Shown here: in pieces, positions 1-7,753 of the stretch
Position numbering within the stretch: position 1 is the first letter of the stretch
How the letters are laid out: each line of letters starts with the position of its first letter
From: Obelidium mucronatum
Taxonomy: Eukaryota; Chytridiomycota; Chytridiomycetes; Chytridiales; Chytriomycetaceae
Length of the DNA stretch: 12,631 bases
Assembly (NCBI GenBank): GCA_025765595.1
Contig: JAIVFH010000616.1
Location: 1-12,631 of the forward strand
Direction: 5' to 3'
Translations under genes and position numbers: made by a program
Notes under the pieces: generated by a model
What the model saw: only the letters and a program-made list of their open reading frames with translations
Told to the model about the DNA's origin: nothing
Database searches by the model: none

Positions 1-1
1 C

Positions 2-181
2 AAAGCACCTTCAGAGTTTCAGAGGTTGGTTTGTGGTACTAGTTTCCAGGATAGTCAGGCAGTCCGTCTGAGAGTCCCAACCGTTGAACAGTTTCAATGT
101 GGTGCTGATCCACAGACTCGAATTATAAAAAACACACTCTCTCAGGGTGTATATCGTCAATATGTGAGACTCGTGGTGTGA
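2..181 (+). CDS. Possible 3' end of an unidentified gene (partial)
   Basis: An open frame enters from the left edge and runs 59 codons to a TGA at 179-181. Its composition is mixed and protein-like (for example PTVEQFQCGADPQTR), without low complexity. I recognise no family or motif. It could be the last exon of a gene lying left of the window, or a chance open frame: 59 codons is short enough for chance. The downstream tRNA-Glu begins 114 bp after the stop. No AATAAA is visible between them. Confidence 0.25.
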   Translation, partial: KAPSEFQRLVCGTSFQDSQAVRLRVPTVEQFQCGADPQTRIIKNTLSQGVYRQYVRLVV

Positions 182-295
182 TGCCGTAAAGGGAGCTCAA
201 CAACGAACCGCAAACAGATGCCCCTCATCGTTGGGGGAAGTAAGTCAGTGAAAGACATTATAAACTTATCAATTAATGCTTCACGTAATAGCCAG

Positions 296-367
296 TCCGA
301 TATGGTCCAATGGTCAGGATCCCGCCCTTTCACGGCGGTGGCCGGGGTTCGATTCCCCGTATCGGAG
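296..367 (+). tRNA. tRNA-Glu (anticodon TTC)
   Basis: A complete 72-nt cloverleaf. The acceptor stem TCCGATA (296-302) pairs with TATCGGA (360-366), and the discriminator base is G367. The anticodon stem CCGCC (322-326) pairs with GGCGG (334-338) around a 7-nt loop with TTC at 329-331. The T arm contains GGTTCGATTCC, which is also the internal B box of the pol III promoter. There is no intron. A T4 run begins directly after the gene. It is convergent with tRNA-Asn 65 bp away. Confidence 0.96.
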
Positions 368-371
368 TTTT
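368..371 (+). terminator. Pol III terminator of tRNA-Glu
   Basis: A TTTT run starts at the base after the tRNA discriminator. A second, stronger T5 run lies at 399-403 and could act as a backup. Runs of four or more T end RNA polymerase III transcription. Confidence 0.6.
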
Positions 372-426
372 GGAAGAATTCGCCGACGGAGTTTGACATT
401 TTTAAAGTCAATTGGATGAAAAATGC

Positions 427-430
427 AAAA
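427..430 (-). terminator. Pol III terminator of tRNA-Asn
   Basis: Read on the minus strand, TTTT lies 2 nt after the 3' end of tRNA-Asn (plus-strand AAAA at 427-430). A T5 run follows at 419-423. Confidence 0.6.
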
Positions 431-432
431 GG

Positions 433-506
433 CGCTCGATACTGGGATCGAACCAGTGACCTTGAGGTTAACAGCCCCACGCTACTGCCAGCTGAGCCAA
501 CCGAGC
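433..506 (-). tRNA. tRNA-Asn (anticodon GTT)
   Basis: A 74-nt cloverleaf on the minus strand. The acceptor stem GCTCGGT pairs with ATCGAGC, including one G-T pair. The anticodon stem TGGGG pairs with CCTCA around the loop CTGTTAA, whose GTT anticodon lies at plus positions 470-472. The T arm ACTGG-TTCGATC-CCAGT is perfect and the discriminator is G. The D stem is only about 3 bp. CTGTTAACC is the usual anticodon-loop context of eukaryotic tRNA-Asn. There is no intron. Confidence 0.95.
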
Positions 507-680
507 TTGTACACTTTAAAATCTGACCAATATATGATCGTAATTGCATATACGAATAAAATGAGACATTATACAGCGCCACGGTTTATAGAATACAGCT
601 CTTAGACATTCTTTTAATGTTTGCTACCGTTTATACTACTGTTGCACTGCTGGAATTGACGTGAGCGTAGAATTTGCATA

Positions 681-732
681 AACCATTTTTTTATCCTTCG
701 CTGTTTGCCACAGCCAGCAAGAAAAAATGGTT
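681..732. repeat. Stem-loop with 11-bp perfect arms
   Basis: AACCATTTTTT at 681-691 is the exact reverse complement of AAAAAATGGTT at 722-732. The 30-nt spacer holds a second small hairpin, GCTGT (700-704) with ACAGC (710-714) and a 5-nt loop. It lies in gene-free DNA downstream of ADE5,7. It may be a fossil of a small inverted-repeat element or chance in A/T-rich sequence. No target-site duplication was identified. Confidence 0.5.
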
Positions 733-742
733 CAACCAGAAA

Positions 743-825
743 ATTGCAACAACATTCTAATATTCAGGACTGGAACATTGCAAAGGCCATTGGAACAAGA
801 TTCTAATATTCAGCACTGGAACATT
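743..825. repeat. 37-bp tandem-like direct repeat, two copies
   Basis: Copy 1 (743-779) and copy 2 (789-825) match at 34 of 37 positions, separated by 9 bp (period 46). The core ATTCTAATATTCAG.ACTGG differs at one base. No third copy was seen nearby. The repeat is in the gene-free stretch between tRNA-Asn and the end of ADE5,7 and has no evident coding role. Confidence 0.75.
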
Positions 826-1046
826 TCTGATCTTTTCTTAATGGGATTCAGCAAGCGTCTTTGAGACTGAGGTTTACAAGGCTGGCAAAGTTCTGGAATA
901 TACTGTGGGATAGTGATTAATGTCTTGGTGCACCAAGAGATAACTTGGTGGTACGTCTTTTTTGATGCAAGTTTGGACTGGACACAAGAAAAATATATTG
1001 AGGAACAAAAACCAAAAATGAAACGTTATAAAGAGCAGCAAATAGT

Positions 1047-3768
1047 TCAGTTCCACGCTTTGGCAGCATTCAGAATCTTGACTCGCTCATGATCACTGCA
1101 GTCCTTGGCAACTCGTGTAACCCGACCCAAGTGAGCAACAGGTCCGCCTCCCAAAGCCTCCACACTCTTGACAACCTCTGCAACGTGCTTCTTGTCAACA
1201 ACAAGAACCATACCAATTCCACAGTTGAATGTTCGGGCAAGTTCGGCATCTGCAACGTTTCCTTGCTTCTTCAGCCACTTGAATACAGGTGGAAGAGGGT
1301 AAGACAGAGCATCCAATTCAACACCGACATCGTCTGGCAAGCATCGTGGAATGTTATCCGTGAATCCTCCTCCAGTGATGTGACTCAACGCCTTCACAAG
1401 CCCCTGTCTCAACACTGGCAGCAGCTCCTTCACATAAATCTTTGTAGGAGTCAGCAACACTTGACCCAAAGTAGATTCTGGCTTCCATGGACATGGGGAA
1501 GTGTAGCTCACACCACTCGAAGCAACAATATGTCTCACAAGAGAGTATCCGTTGGAGTGCACACCCGTAGAAGGGAGTCCCAAAATCACATCCGTTTCAG
1601 GGTCAATCAACTCCATTCGGGGAAGCAACTGGTTTCGCTTGACCGCACCCACCACAAATCCAGCCAAATCGTAATCTCCTGGAGCATACATTCCTGGCAT
1701 CTCCGCAGTCTCTCCACCAATCAACGCGCAATTTGATTGCAAGCAACCCTCGGCGATACCAGCAACAACATCCTTGGCAATGTCAACTTCAAGCTTTGAG
1801 CACCCGTAGTAATCCAAAAAGAAGAGAGGTTCGGCACCTTGCACCAAAACATCATTCACACTCATGGCGACCAAGTCGATTCCGATCGTGTTGTGGATGT
1901 TGGCCAAGTGAGCAACGGCAAGCTTCGTTCCGACACCGTCGGTTCCAGAAACAAGAAGAGTGTCTTGATCGTATCCAGCAGCAGCCAAATCAAAGACTCC
2001 ACCGAATCCACCAATGTCAGCATCAGCTCCGCTACGGCGAGTGGCTTTGACCAATGGCTTGATTTTGTCAACAAGCAAGTTACCAGCATCAATGGAAACT
2101 CCGGCTTCCGCGTAAGTGGCGCCCTTGGTTTGGTTCTTCTTCAACAAGTTCAAAGCTCTGATAAAGAAAATAGATACTCAGTAAAAAGGACAACACAAGT
2201 TCCGACGACCAACACAACACAGACACACACCTGTATCCGATATCTTTGCGGTAGTGCAATCCCTCAAATTTCACGCTCTTGACACCTTCCACAGCAGCAG
2301 CGATAGCATCTTCCAACTTCTCAGAAACAGCTGTCACAGCCAGCACACGTCCTCCATTCGTCAACAATTTTCCCGCCGCCATCTTTGTACCGGCATGAAT
2401 AACACTAACTCCGGCTGGGACCTGTCCCAAAGTAATCTCCTTTCCTTTTGGGTACGAGCCTGGGTAACCTGGAGCAACAGCAACAACAGTTGCAGCACTG
2501 GCCTTCTTAAATTGCACATCGACACTGTCCAAACACCCCTCAGCAGCAGCCTTCAAGACAGTGGCCAAGCTGGGGCTTTGCAAAAGTGGAATCACGACTT
2601 GGGTTTCTGGGTCTCCGAATCTGCAGTTGAATTCAATTACTTTTGGGCCAGAGGGTGTGAGGATGAGGCCAGCATAGAGACATCCAACAAAGGGGATTCC
2701 TTCACGACGGAGACCATTGATTGCTGGAAGCAGAATTGTTCGTTGGACTTCGGATTTGAGGGAAGATGTGTAGATGGGGGCTGGTGCGTAGGCTCCCATT
2801 CCACCAGTGTTGGGACCCTTATATAGAATATCGGTTTGATGAGACCAATAAATATAGAAAAAGAGGATCTGATGGAAAAAATGAAAAAGAAGTTGTACCT
2901 GGTCTCCTTCGTTAACACGCTTGTGGTCTTGGGCAGCAGGAAGCTGGACAATCGTGTAGCCATCGGTAAATGTCAAAACAGACACTTCCTCTCCAAACAA
3001 TCGCTCTTCAATAACAACTTCATCTCCAGAGGTTCCAAATTCCTTGTTGACCATGATGTCCTTGATACCTTGAAGTCCTTCTTCCAAGGTATCTGGGAGA
3101 AGAACCCCCTTTCCAGCAGCGAGACCACTGGCTTTGATGACAAAATCTCCACCCTTGTAAGTTGATTTGAGGTAAGCTTCGCAATCGGAGTGGGAAGTAA
3201 ATGTTCTGTATGCAGCAGTTGGGATGTGGTGTCTGGCCATAAAGTCTGGGGATTTAACAGCACACGTCAATACAGAACACCCAACAAGAGCGTATAAGGA
3301 TAAAACCGACCCTTTGCAAAGGCCTTTGATGCTTCGATTTGTGCAGCAGCCGCAGATGGTCCAAACACGCTCAATCCAACCTTCTTAAAGTGAGCTGCAA
3401 TTCCATCCGCAAGTGGCTGTTCAGGTCCAGGAACAACGAGCTCGACCTTTTTTTCGATAATCGGTTGAAGGGTCACTCCTGAGTTGTCACTTGGAAGACG
3501 TCCTTACATTGTTTTCCTGAGCGAATCTAACCAAGTCACTGAATTCAGTCAAGTTCACATTGACAATCTTTGAGCCAGCACTCTCTGTTCCTCCGTTTCC
3601 TACAGATAGTTCGATGGTGTTGGCTGGATCCATCAAACTCTCAGCAAAACTAGTCGTACCTGGAGCCACGAACACCTTTCCGACTGTCTCTGATGCGGCA
3701 AGTCCAAGGGCAAGTGCATGTTCTCTTCCACCAGAACCGATCAGAAGAACGTTAAACTGTTTGCTCAT
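1047..3768 (-). CDS. ADE5,7: Bifunctional GAR synthetase / AIR synthetase (GARS-AIRS)
   Basis: This cytosolic enzyme catalyses two steps of de novo purine synthesis. GARS joins phosphoribosylamine and glycine using ATP, and AIRS closes the imidazole ring to give AIR. Exons on the minus strand are 3768-3508, 3446-3311, 3245-2899, 2817-2231 and 2157-1047 (2442 nt, 813 aa), close to the roughly 800 residues of yeast Ade5,7. Residues 11-19 are GSGGREHAL. The ATP-grasp part has VVPGPE at 91-96, [10 protein letters not shown] at 171-180 and [10 protein letters not shown] at 249-258. The metal/ATP site is [10 protein letters not shown] at 310-319. AIRS begins near residue 456, with SGTDGVGTK at 514-522 and [11 protein letters not shown] near 551-561. 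No GART domain follows, unlike animal GART. Joining after N87 gives [12 protein letters not shown]. Intron 3 (2818-2898) is 81 nt without a stop, but removing it restores the conserved GD-GPNTGG junction. The gene follows VPS28 on the same strand after 80 bp. Confidence 0.96.
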
Positions 3769-3830
3769 TCTTTAAATGTTGATTCTTTGTTGAAACAAAA
3801 ACAAAAAAAAATGGAAAAACAAAAAAGGCG

Positions 3831-3837
3831 TGAGTCA
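3831..3837 (-). promoter_or_regulatory. TGACTCA (Gcn4/Bas1-type) element upstream of ADE5,7
   Basis: The minus strand reads TGACTCA 62 bp upstream of the ADE5,7 start codon, inside the 80-bp gap to VPS28. In budding yeast, Gcn4 binds TGASTCA and Bas1 binds TGACTC to control ADE genes. The match and position are seen in the sequence. Use by a homologous factor in this organism is inference. Confidence 0.45.
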
Positions 3838-3848
3838 CTTGAATGGAT

Positions 3849-4777
3849 TTAATGCGCCAAACTGGCGTGGAAAGCTTGATTGGCACTGCAGAAAACGTGT
3901 TTCATCCGTCAAAAGACCGTTTTCGAGTAGCAGTTATTTTGTCTTACCTATCGAGCTCAAAGAGCAACTGTCGACTCTGCTCCTCCGTCAATCCATCGCT
4001 TGCCTTCATTTTGTGCATTGTGATGAGCCTAGAATACAATTATACCAATGAATAACGCGTCATGCATAACACTCGAACACACCATTTCTTTAGCCGATCC
4101 TTGTGCATCTCTTCAAACTCTTTCGGCAGTCCCTGAATTTTATTGAGAAACTGAATCAGATCAGACAAAAGCGGGTGCAGTTGGTCCATAGCAGTCATAT
4201 TCAGCTTAATGCAATCCATCAACGTAATAAAACACTACAGAAAAAAAACGATAAGGCGATCTCGAACATATAAACGCGAATGGAAATTTCACTGCTCACC
4301 GTTGTTATATCCGCCACTGCCTTCACGTGCGCCCTTCCATGCGCTCCTGTTTCGGCAACCGCATGTTCCACAGTAGCAGGAACGCCAATCTCAATCAATC
4401 GTTTGGTTGCAGCCGGACAAGAGAGCTACTTTTTTACGACAAGAGATAATATTTAGAAAGTGTGGAACAAAGAATACAGTCTCAGTCCTCGTCACCTTGT
4501 ACTCTCGCATAAACACGTCAATATTAGTTCCAGGCGGCAGCAAGTCTCTTGCCGTCTTGAATTGAGCAATCAGTCTTGTGCAGTGTGTTGTATAGCTGCC
4601 CTTTCATGGTTGAGCTTGAAGCCAGCCAGCCTCTTTCACACTCAACTCAGCAGCACTGACTGCATCCCGAATGTAAGCCTTTTCCAGAGCTTCCGTTGTT
4701 AATAGAATTGAAAACAAATCCGCTGACGAATCGAGGCTTTCTGCTTCCCGTTGAGACAGTTTGATGGCAGTGTCCAT
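3849..4777 (-). CDS. VPS28: ESCRT-I subunit VPS28
   Basis: Vps28 is a core subunit of ESCRT-I, which sorts ubiquitinated membrane proteins into multivesicular endosomes; its C-terminal domain contacts ESCRT-II. Exons on the minus strand are 4777-4647, 4595-4496, 4425-4300, 4234-4083, 4028-3948 and 3885-3849, giving 627 nt and 208 aa, about the family length. Near residues 30-45 the conserved ALEKAYIRDAVSAADYT is restored by splicing, followed by CTRLIAQFK and NIDVFMREYK. The C-terminal four-helix domain includes LMDCIKLNMTAMDQLHPLL (from residue 124) and the helix LTEEQSRQLLFELD, ending in LAH. The start is fixed: an in-frame TAA lies two codons upstream of the ATG and no alternative Met follows soon. 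Introns are 51, 70, 65, 54 and 62 nt; intron 1 has a weak GTTGAG donor. The start codon is only 19 bp from that of DPH6 on the other strand. Confidence 0.95.
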
Positions 4778-4796
4778 TTTTTAATAAATCAATAAA
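4778..4796. promoter_or_regulatory. 19-bp divergent gap between VPS28 and DPH6 start codons
   Basis: Nothing but an A/T-only stretch with one C separates the two ATGs, and it contains AATAAA-like sequence. It is too short for two separate promoters and leaders. At least one transcript must start inside the other gene or carry almost no 5' leader, unless an undetected upstream exon exists. Confidence 0.6.
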
Positions 4797-7705
4797 ATGA
4801 AGGTTGTTGCTTTGTTGAGGTTTGTGTTTGTTCTTGTTCTTTAACGACACACGGCGATTGATTGATTGGTTCAAAACAGTGGCGGAAAAGACAGCTGCTT
4901 CAACTTGATGCATTGCGTGGCCAATGGACATGAGGTGGCGTGTGGATTGCACTGGGACCCTATCAGTCTATTCAATCTCCGATATCTAGATTGTAGCCGT
5001 AGCGAATCTTTACTCGGAAGTCAAGGAAAACAAAGAAGGTTTAGAAATTGTTTACAACTGGCAACTCTTGACACACACAACACATACACACAACACGCAC
5101 ACACACAAAAAAAGAGATCGATTCATTCATGTACCAAACTGTCGGATCAAACGATATTGTGCCTCTCGTTGCCGAATGTTTGGGATTACCCCTCTTTCGT
5201 AAACTCATTGCTGGGAAATCTGTTTCTGTTGACATGGAATACACAATCAACGAAGGCGATGAAGTAGAAGATTTGATGTCGCTATTACTGGATGTCAAAG
5301 TACCTCATTGTTTTGTCCTTTAGATAATTCCTGTCTGACCCATCAACACCATCAAATCATAGTCACAATTCCCCGAAGTCAATGCCGTTTCAGTTGGGGC
5401 AATTCTTAGTAATTACCAACGAATACGTGTTGAGCATGTTTGCTCACGTCTAGGCTTGACGCCGTTGGCGTACCTGTGGCAATCAGATCAATCTGTCCTT
5501 CTTCAGAGCATGCTCGACAACAATTTAATTGCGGTTCTTGCAAAAGTTGCTGCAATGGGACTCGATACTCGGCACTTGGGAAAGACTCTCGGTGAAATGC
5601 AACCACTTCTGGAAAAGCTGAGTAGGGACTATGGGTGCCATGTTGCGGGAGAGGGCGGAGAGTACGAAACGTTGACTCTGGATTGTCCATTATTTCGGAA
5701 ACGGATTGTTCTGTGAGTCTAAGCCTCGTTTTTGGACAACCCTTGAACGCTATGATCCTATAGAATCGACCAAGAAACTATTATTCACTCAAATGACGCG
5801 TTCGCTATTGTCGCATACCTGAAATTCAAGAAAGTTGAACTTGTGGATAAACCAGAGTCCGAAATTGGACTCACGCCAGAAATGCGAGAACGACTTCTGG
5901 AATTTGGAGACAGGAACTCCATTCAAAAAGATTCAATTCTTAAATTGGTATACTTGAAAACTTTTTTGTCTAAACTGGGTGGGTGCGTTGTGTTGTTTAT
6001 TCAAATGCATCATCTTTGTAGGTCAAGAAGTATTCACAGAGGAACGAAATCCAAAAATCCTTCACCATTGTCCCATCAACAGGCAACATACATGAATCTT
6101 TTATTCAAAGAGCGTCGATCAAGTATCTTTGTGGCTTCCTCGCGATCAGCAACATTTCCAGCAAGGAATCTTCGTCCGTCGAGCAAGAGACTACAGACTG
6201 CATGAACCAGCTGTCTGAGCATCTACAGGCCCAAAATTATCTTGGAAAGATGTCGTTATGATGCATCTCTTTGTCGCTGATATGAACGAGTTTAGTGCGT
6301 TAAACAAAGTCTATGGCTCGTTTCTGGGGACAAACCCTCCAACAAGGTAAACAGAATAATATCCTTATTTTTGATTTTTTTTAAATGGTATGTTTGGCTC
6401 AGGGTGACCGTCGAAGTTAGTGGGCTCTTGGATGGGAGAAGAATCCAAATGGACTGCCTGGCATTTGTCCAAAGGCCAAATGAAACAGCACTTCGAGTCA
6501 ATAAGAGTGTCATGCATGTACAAGGAGTGTCATATTGGGCGTACGTTTTTTTTTTTTTTTTTTTTTTTTGTTTGGTTTGTATCTTAATTTCAGGACATTA
6601 ATTTCAACATCAGGCCGTCCAATATCGGTCCTTATTCCCAAACTATAAAGGTATTTTTGTTGGTTTGCCTTCCTTCATTTGCTCAAGTTTGCATCATTAT
6701 TCAAACAGTTAAATGACCATCTATACGTCGCCGGCCAAATCGGGCTAATTCCACATACAATGAAGCTTCCTTCCTTCGCCACCTCAATAAGCGATCACAG
6801 TCTCGCTGATTTAGCCCAAGCCATCGCAGAATCACAGATATGTTTCAACAACCTTGAATCAATCGCATCTGTCCAGGGCTGTGAATTTCCAAAAGACGTT
6901 GGTCTTTTGATATGCTTTGTCCGAAGAGTCGAGTATTTGGACCTTGTCAAGCAGTTTTGCTATGACAGGATCAAGGTATTGGAACCCGCATTGTTTTTTT
7001 TCGCCAAATTGAATCCCTCGCGCCGCCCAACCCTTCGTATATTTCTTTGTCTTTCAGAACTTTCTATCCATACCATCACTGTTTTTATCTGTCGCGAAGC
7101 TTCCAAGAAATTGTGCAGTCGAATTCCAAGTCATGTTCCAATGTCCCAATGATGTTCCGCAGGTGGATGATTCCGAAGACAGCGAAGAAGAAGAAAGCGC
7201 AGTAATTGGAAAGAATAGAGTACTTCCAAAGGTTGCTGAAGTTTCTGAAGGTAATGACATGTTTTAATCGGATAATCATTTTAACCATTGTTCAAAAAAA
7301 AAAAATATAGATTCCGCCATATTCCAATTTCCAGATGAAATAGTTCAATTAAATACGCGGATATCAGCATGGAATAGGGGATCTCTTCTTTGTATGACTG
7401 GTGAAACCCGTCTATGTTTGGTGGACACGTCAGTGTCAAGTCATCACATCCAACATGCAGCCACACAACTCCTTGAATTGATTCAAAAAAGCGTTGGGAA
7501 CTACGCTGCTAGTTCTCCCGTGTCCATCAAGGTGTTTTACAGGAAAGATATTCCCGCTCACTTGGTTCAATTCGAAGCCGATCGATTCTATAGTGATGAT
7601 GAACGAAAAGCTTCCAAACCAAGTATTTCGTATATTCCAGTGGATTTCGTTTCTGTTGGTAATGGTGTTTTGGGTGTCCATGTGGTGTTTCCTCATTTGT
7701 CCTGA
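4797..7705 (+). CDS. DPH6: Diphthine-ammonia ligase DPH6 (one-base frameshift in exon 7)
   Basis: DPH6 carries out the last step of diphthamide synthesis, the ATP-dependent amidation of diphthine on elongation factor 2. Exons are 4797-4819, 4880-4934, 4990-5038, 5115-5299, 5363-5712, 5764-5947, 6022-6346, 6403-6540, 6614-6650, 6709-6975, 7058-7250 and 7311-7705. The N-terminal PP-loop domain (about 1-235) starts MKVVALL and has SGGKDS at 8-13, then DSFMYQTVG, and GEGGEYETLTLDCP near residue 200. Two RidA/YjgF-like domains follow (about 290-435 and 438-730); the second begins PSNIGPYSQTIK and has LYVAGQIG. Animal DPH6 lacks these domains. An acidic patch DDSEDSEEEES lies near 575-585. Exon lengths sum to 2201 nt. 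The frame breaks near the A run at 6233-6236: before it reads LSEHLQAQ, after it LSWKDVVMMHLFVADM. One extra base gives 733 codons plus stop. As given, the frame ends at TGA 6259-6261 after 361 codons. Confidence 0.94.
6541..6613 (+). other. DPH6 intron 8 with a 24-base T run
   Basis: A 73-nt intron (GTACGT...ATCAG) holding 24 consecutive T at 6546-6569 close to the donor. Splicing joins TATTGGGC to GCCGTCC, giving YWAPSNIGPYSQ, so the borders are secure. The run is far longer than other homopolymers in the window, and its length should be treated as uncertain. Confidence 0.85.
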
Positions 7706-7711
7706 ATAGGC

Positions 7712-7717
7712 AATAAA
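7712..7717 (+). promoter_or_regulatory. Putative DPH6 polyadenylation signal AATAAA
   Basis: A canonical AATAAA lies 6 nt after the DPH6 stop codon. The gap to the convergent BORCS5-like stop is 43 bp, so cleavage would fall in or beyond that gap. Confidence 0.45.
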
Positions 7718-7747
7718 ATCACAGCTGAAATTGAAATATATGCGTTG

Positions 7748-7753
7748 TTTATT
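7748..7753 (-). promoter_or_regulatory. Putative AATAAA overlapping the BORCS5-like stop codon
   Basis: The minus strand reads AATAAA at 7753-7748, and the TAA stop (7751-7749) lies within it. It could serve as the polyadenylation signal of this gene; if so the 3' UTR would be very short and overlap that of DPH6. Confidence 0.35.

Larger units (their letters stand above)
507..1046. other. Gene-free stretch between tRNA-Asn and ADE5,7
   Basis: About 540 bp, A/T-rich, with no supported gene. Its right part must contain the 3' UTR of ADE5,7 on the minus strand, but no AATAAA was found there. It holds the stem-loop at 681-732 and the direct repeat at 743-825. Short open frames here show no recognisable protein features. 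Confidence 0.7.

Noticed and set aside
157..582. 141-codon minus-strand open frame
   Set aside because: It runs through both tRNA genes, whose cloverleaf structures explain the sequence; no protein family features.
1089..1736. 215-codon plus-strand open frame
   Set aside because: It is antisense to the strongly conserved AIRS exon of ADE5,7 and has no recognisable domain.
3267..3476. Start of ADE5,7 exon 2 at an ATG or at an earlier acceptor (reading ...TLQPIIEKK)
   Set aside because: No acceptor gives the right phase for that reading. The AAAAAAAG acceptor at 3447 joins ENN to VELVVPGPE exactly as in the family, so that stretch is intron.
5067..5114. CA-rich stretch as a microsatellite
   Set aside because: It is an irregular CA-rich sequence inside DPH6 intron 3, with interruptions every few units; a similar CA/GT-rich stretch occurs in ADE5,7 intron 4, so it is better seen as intron composition.
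6175..6228. A 54-nt intron that might explain the DPH6 frame change
   Set aside because: It has GT and AG ends, but joining them leaves the wrong reading frame and removes sequence that fits the RidA-like domain.
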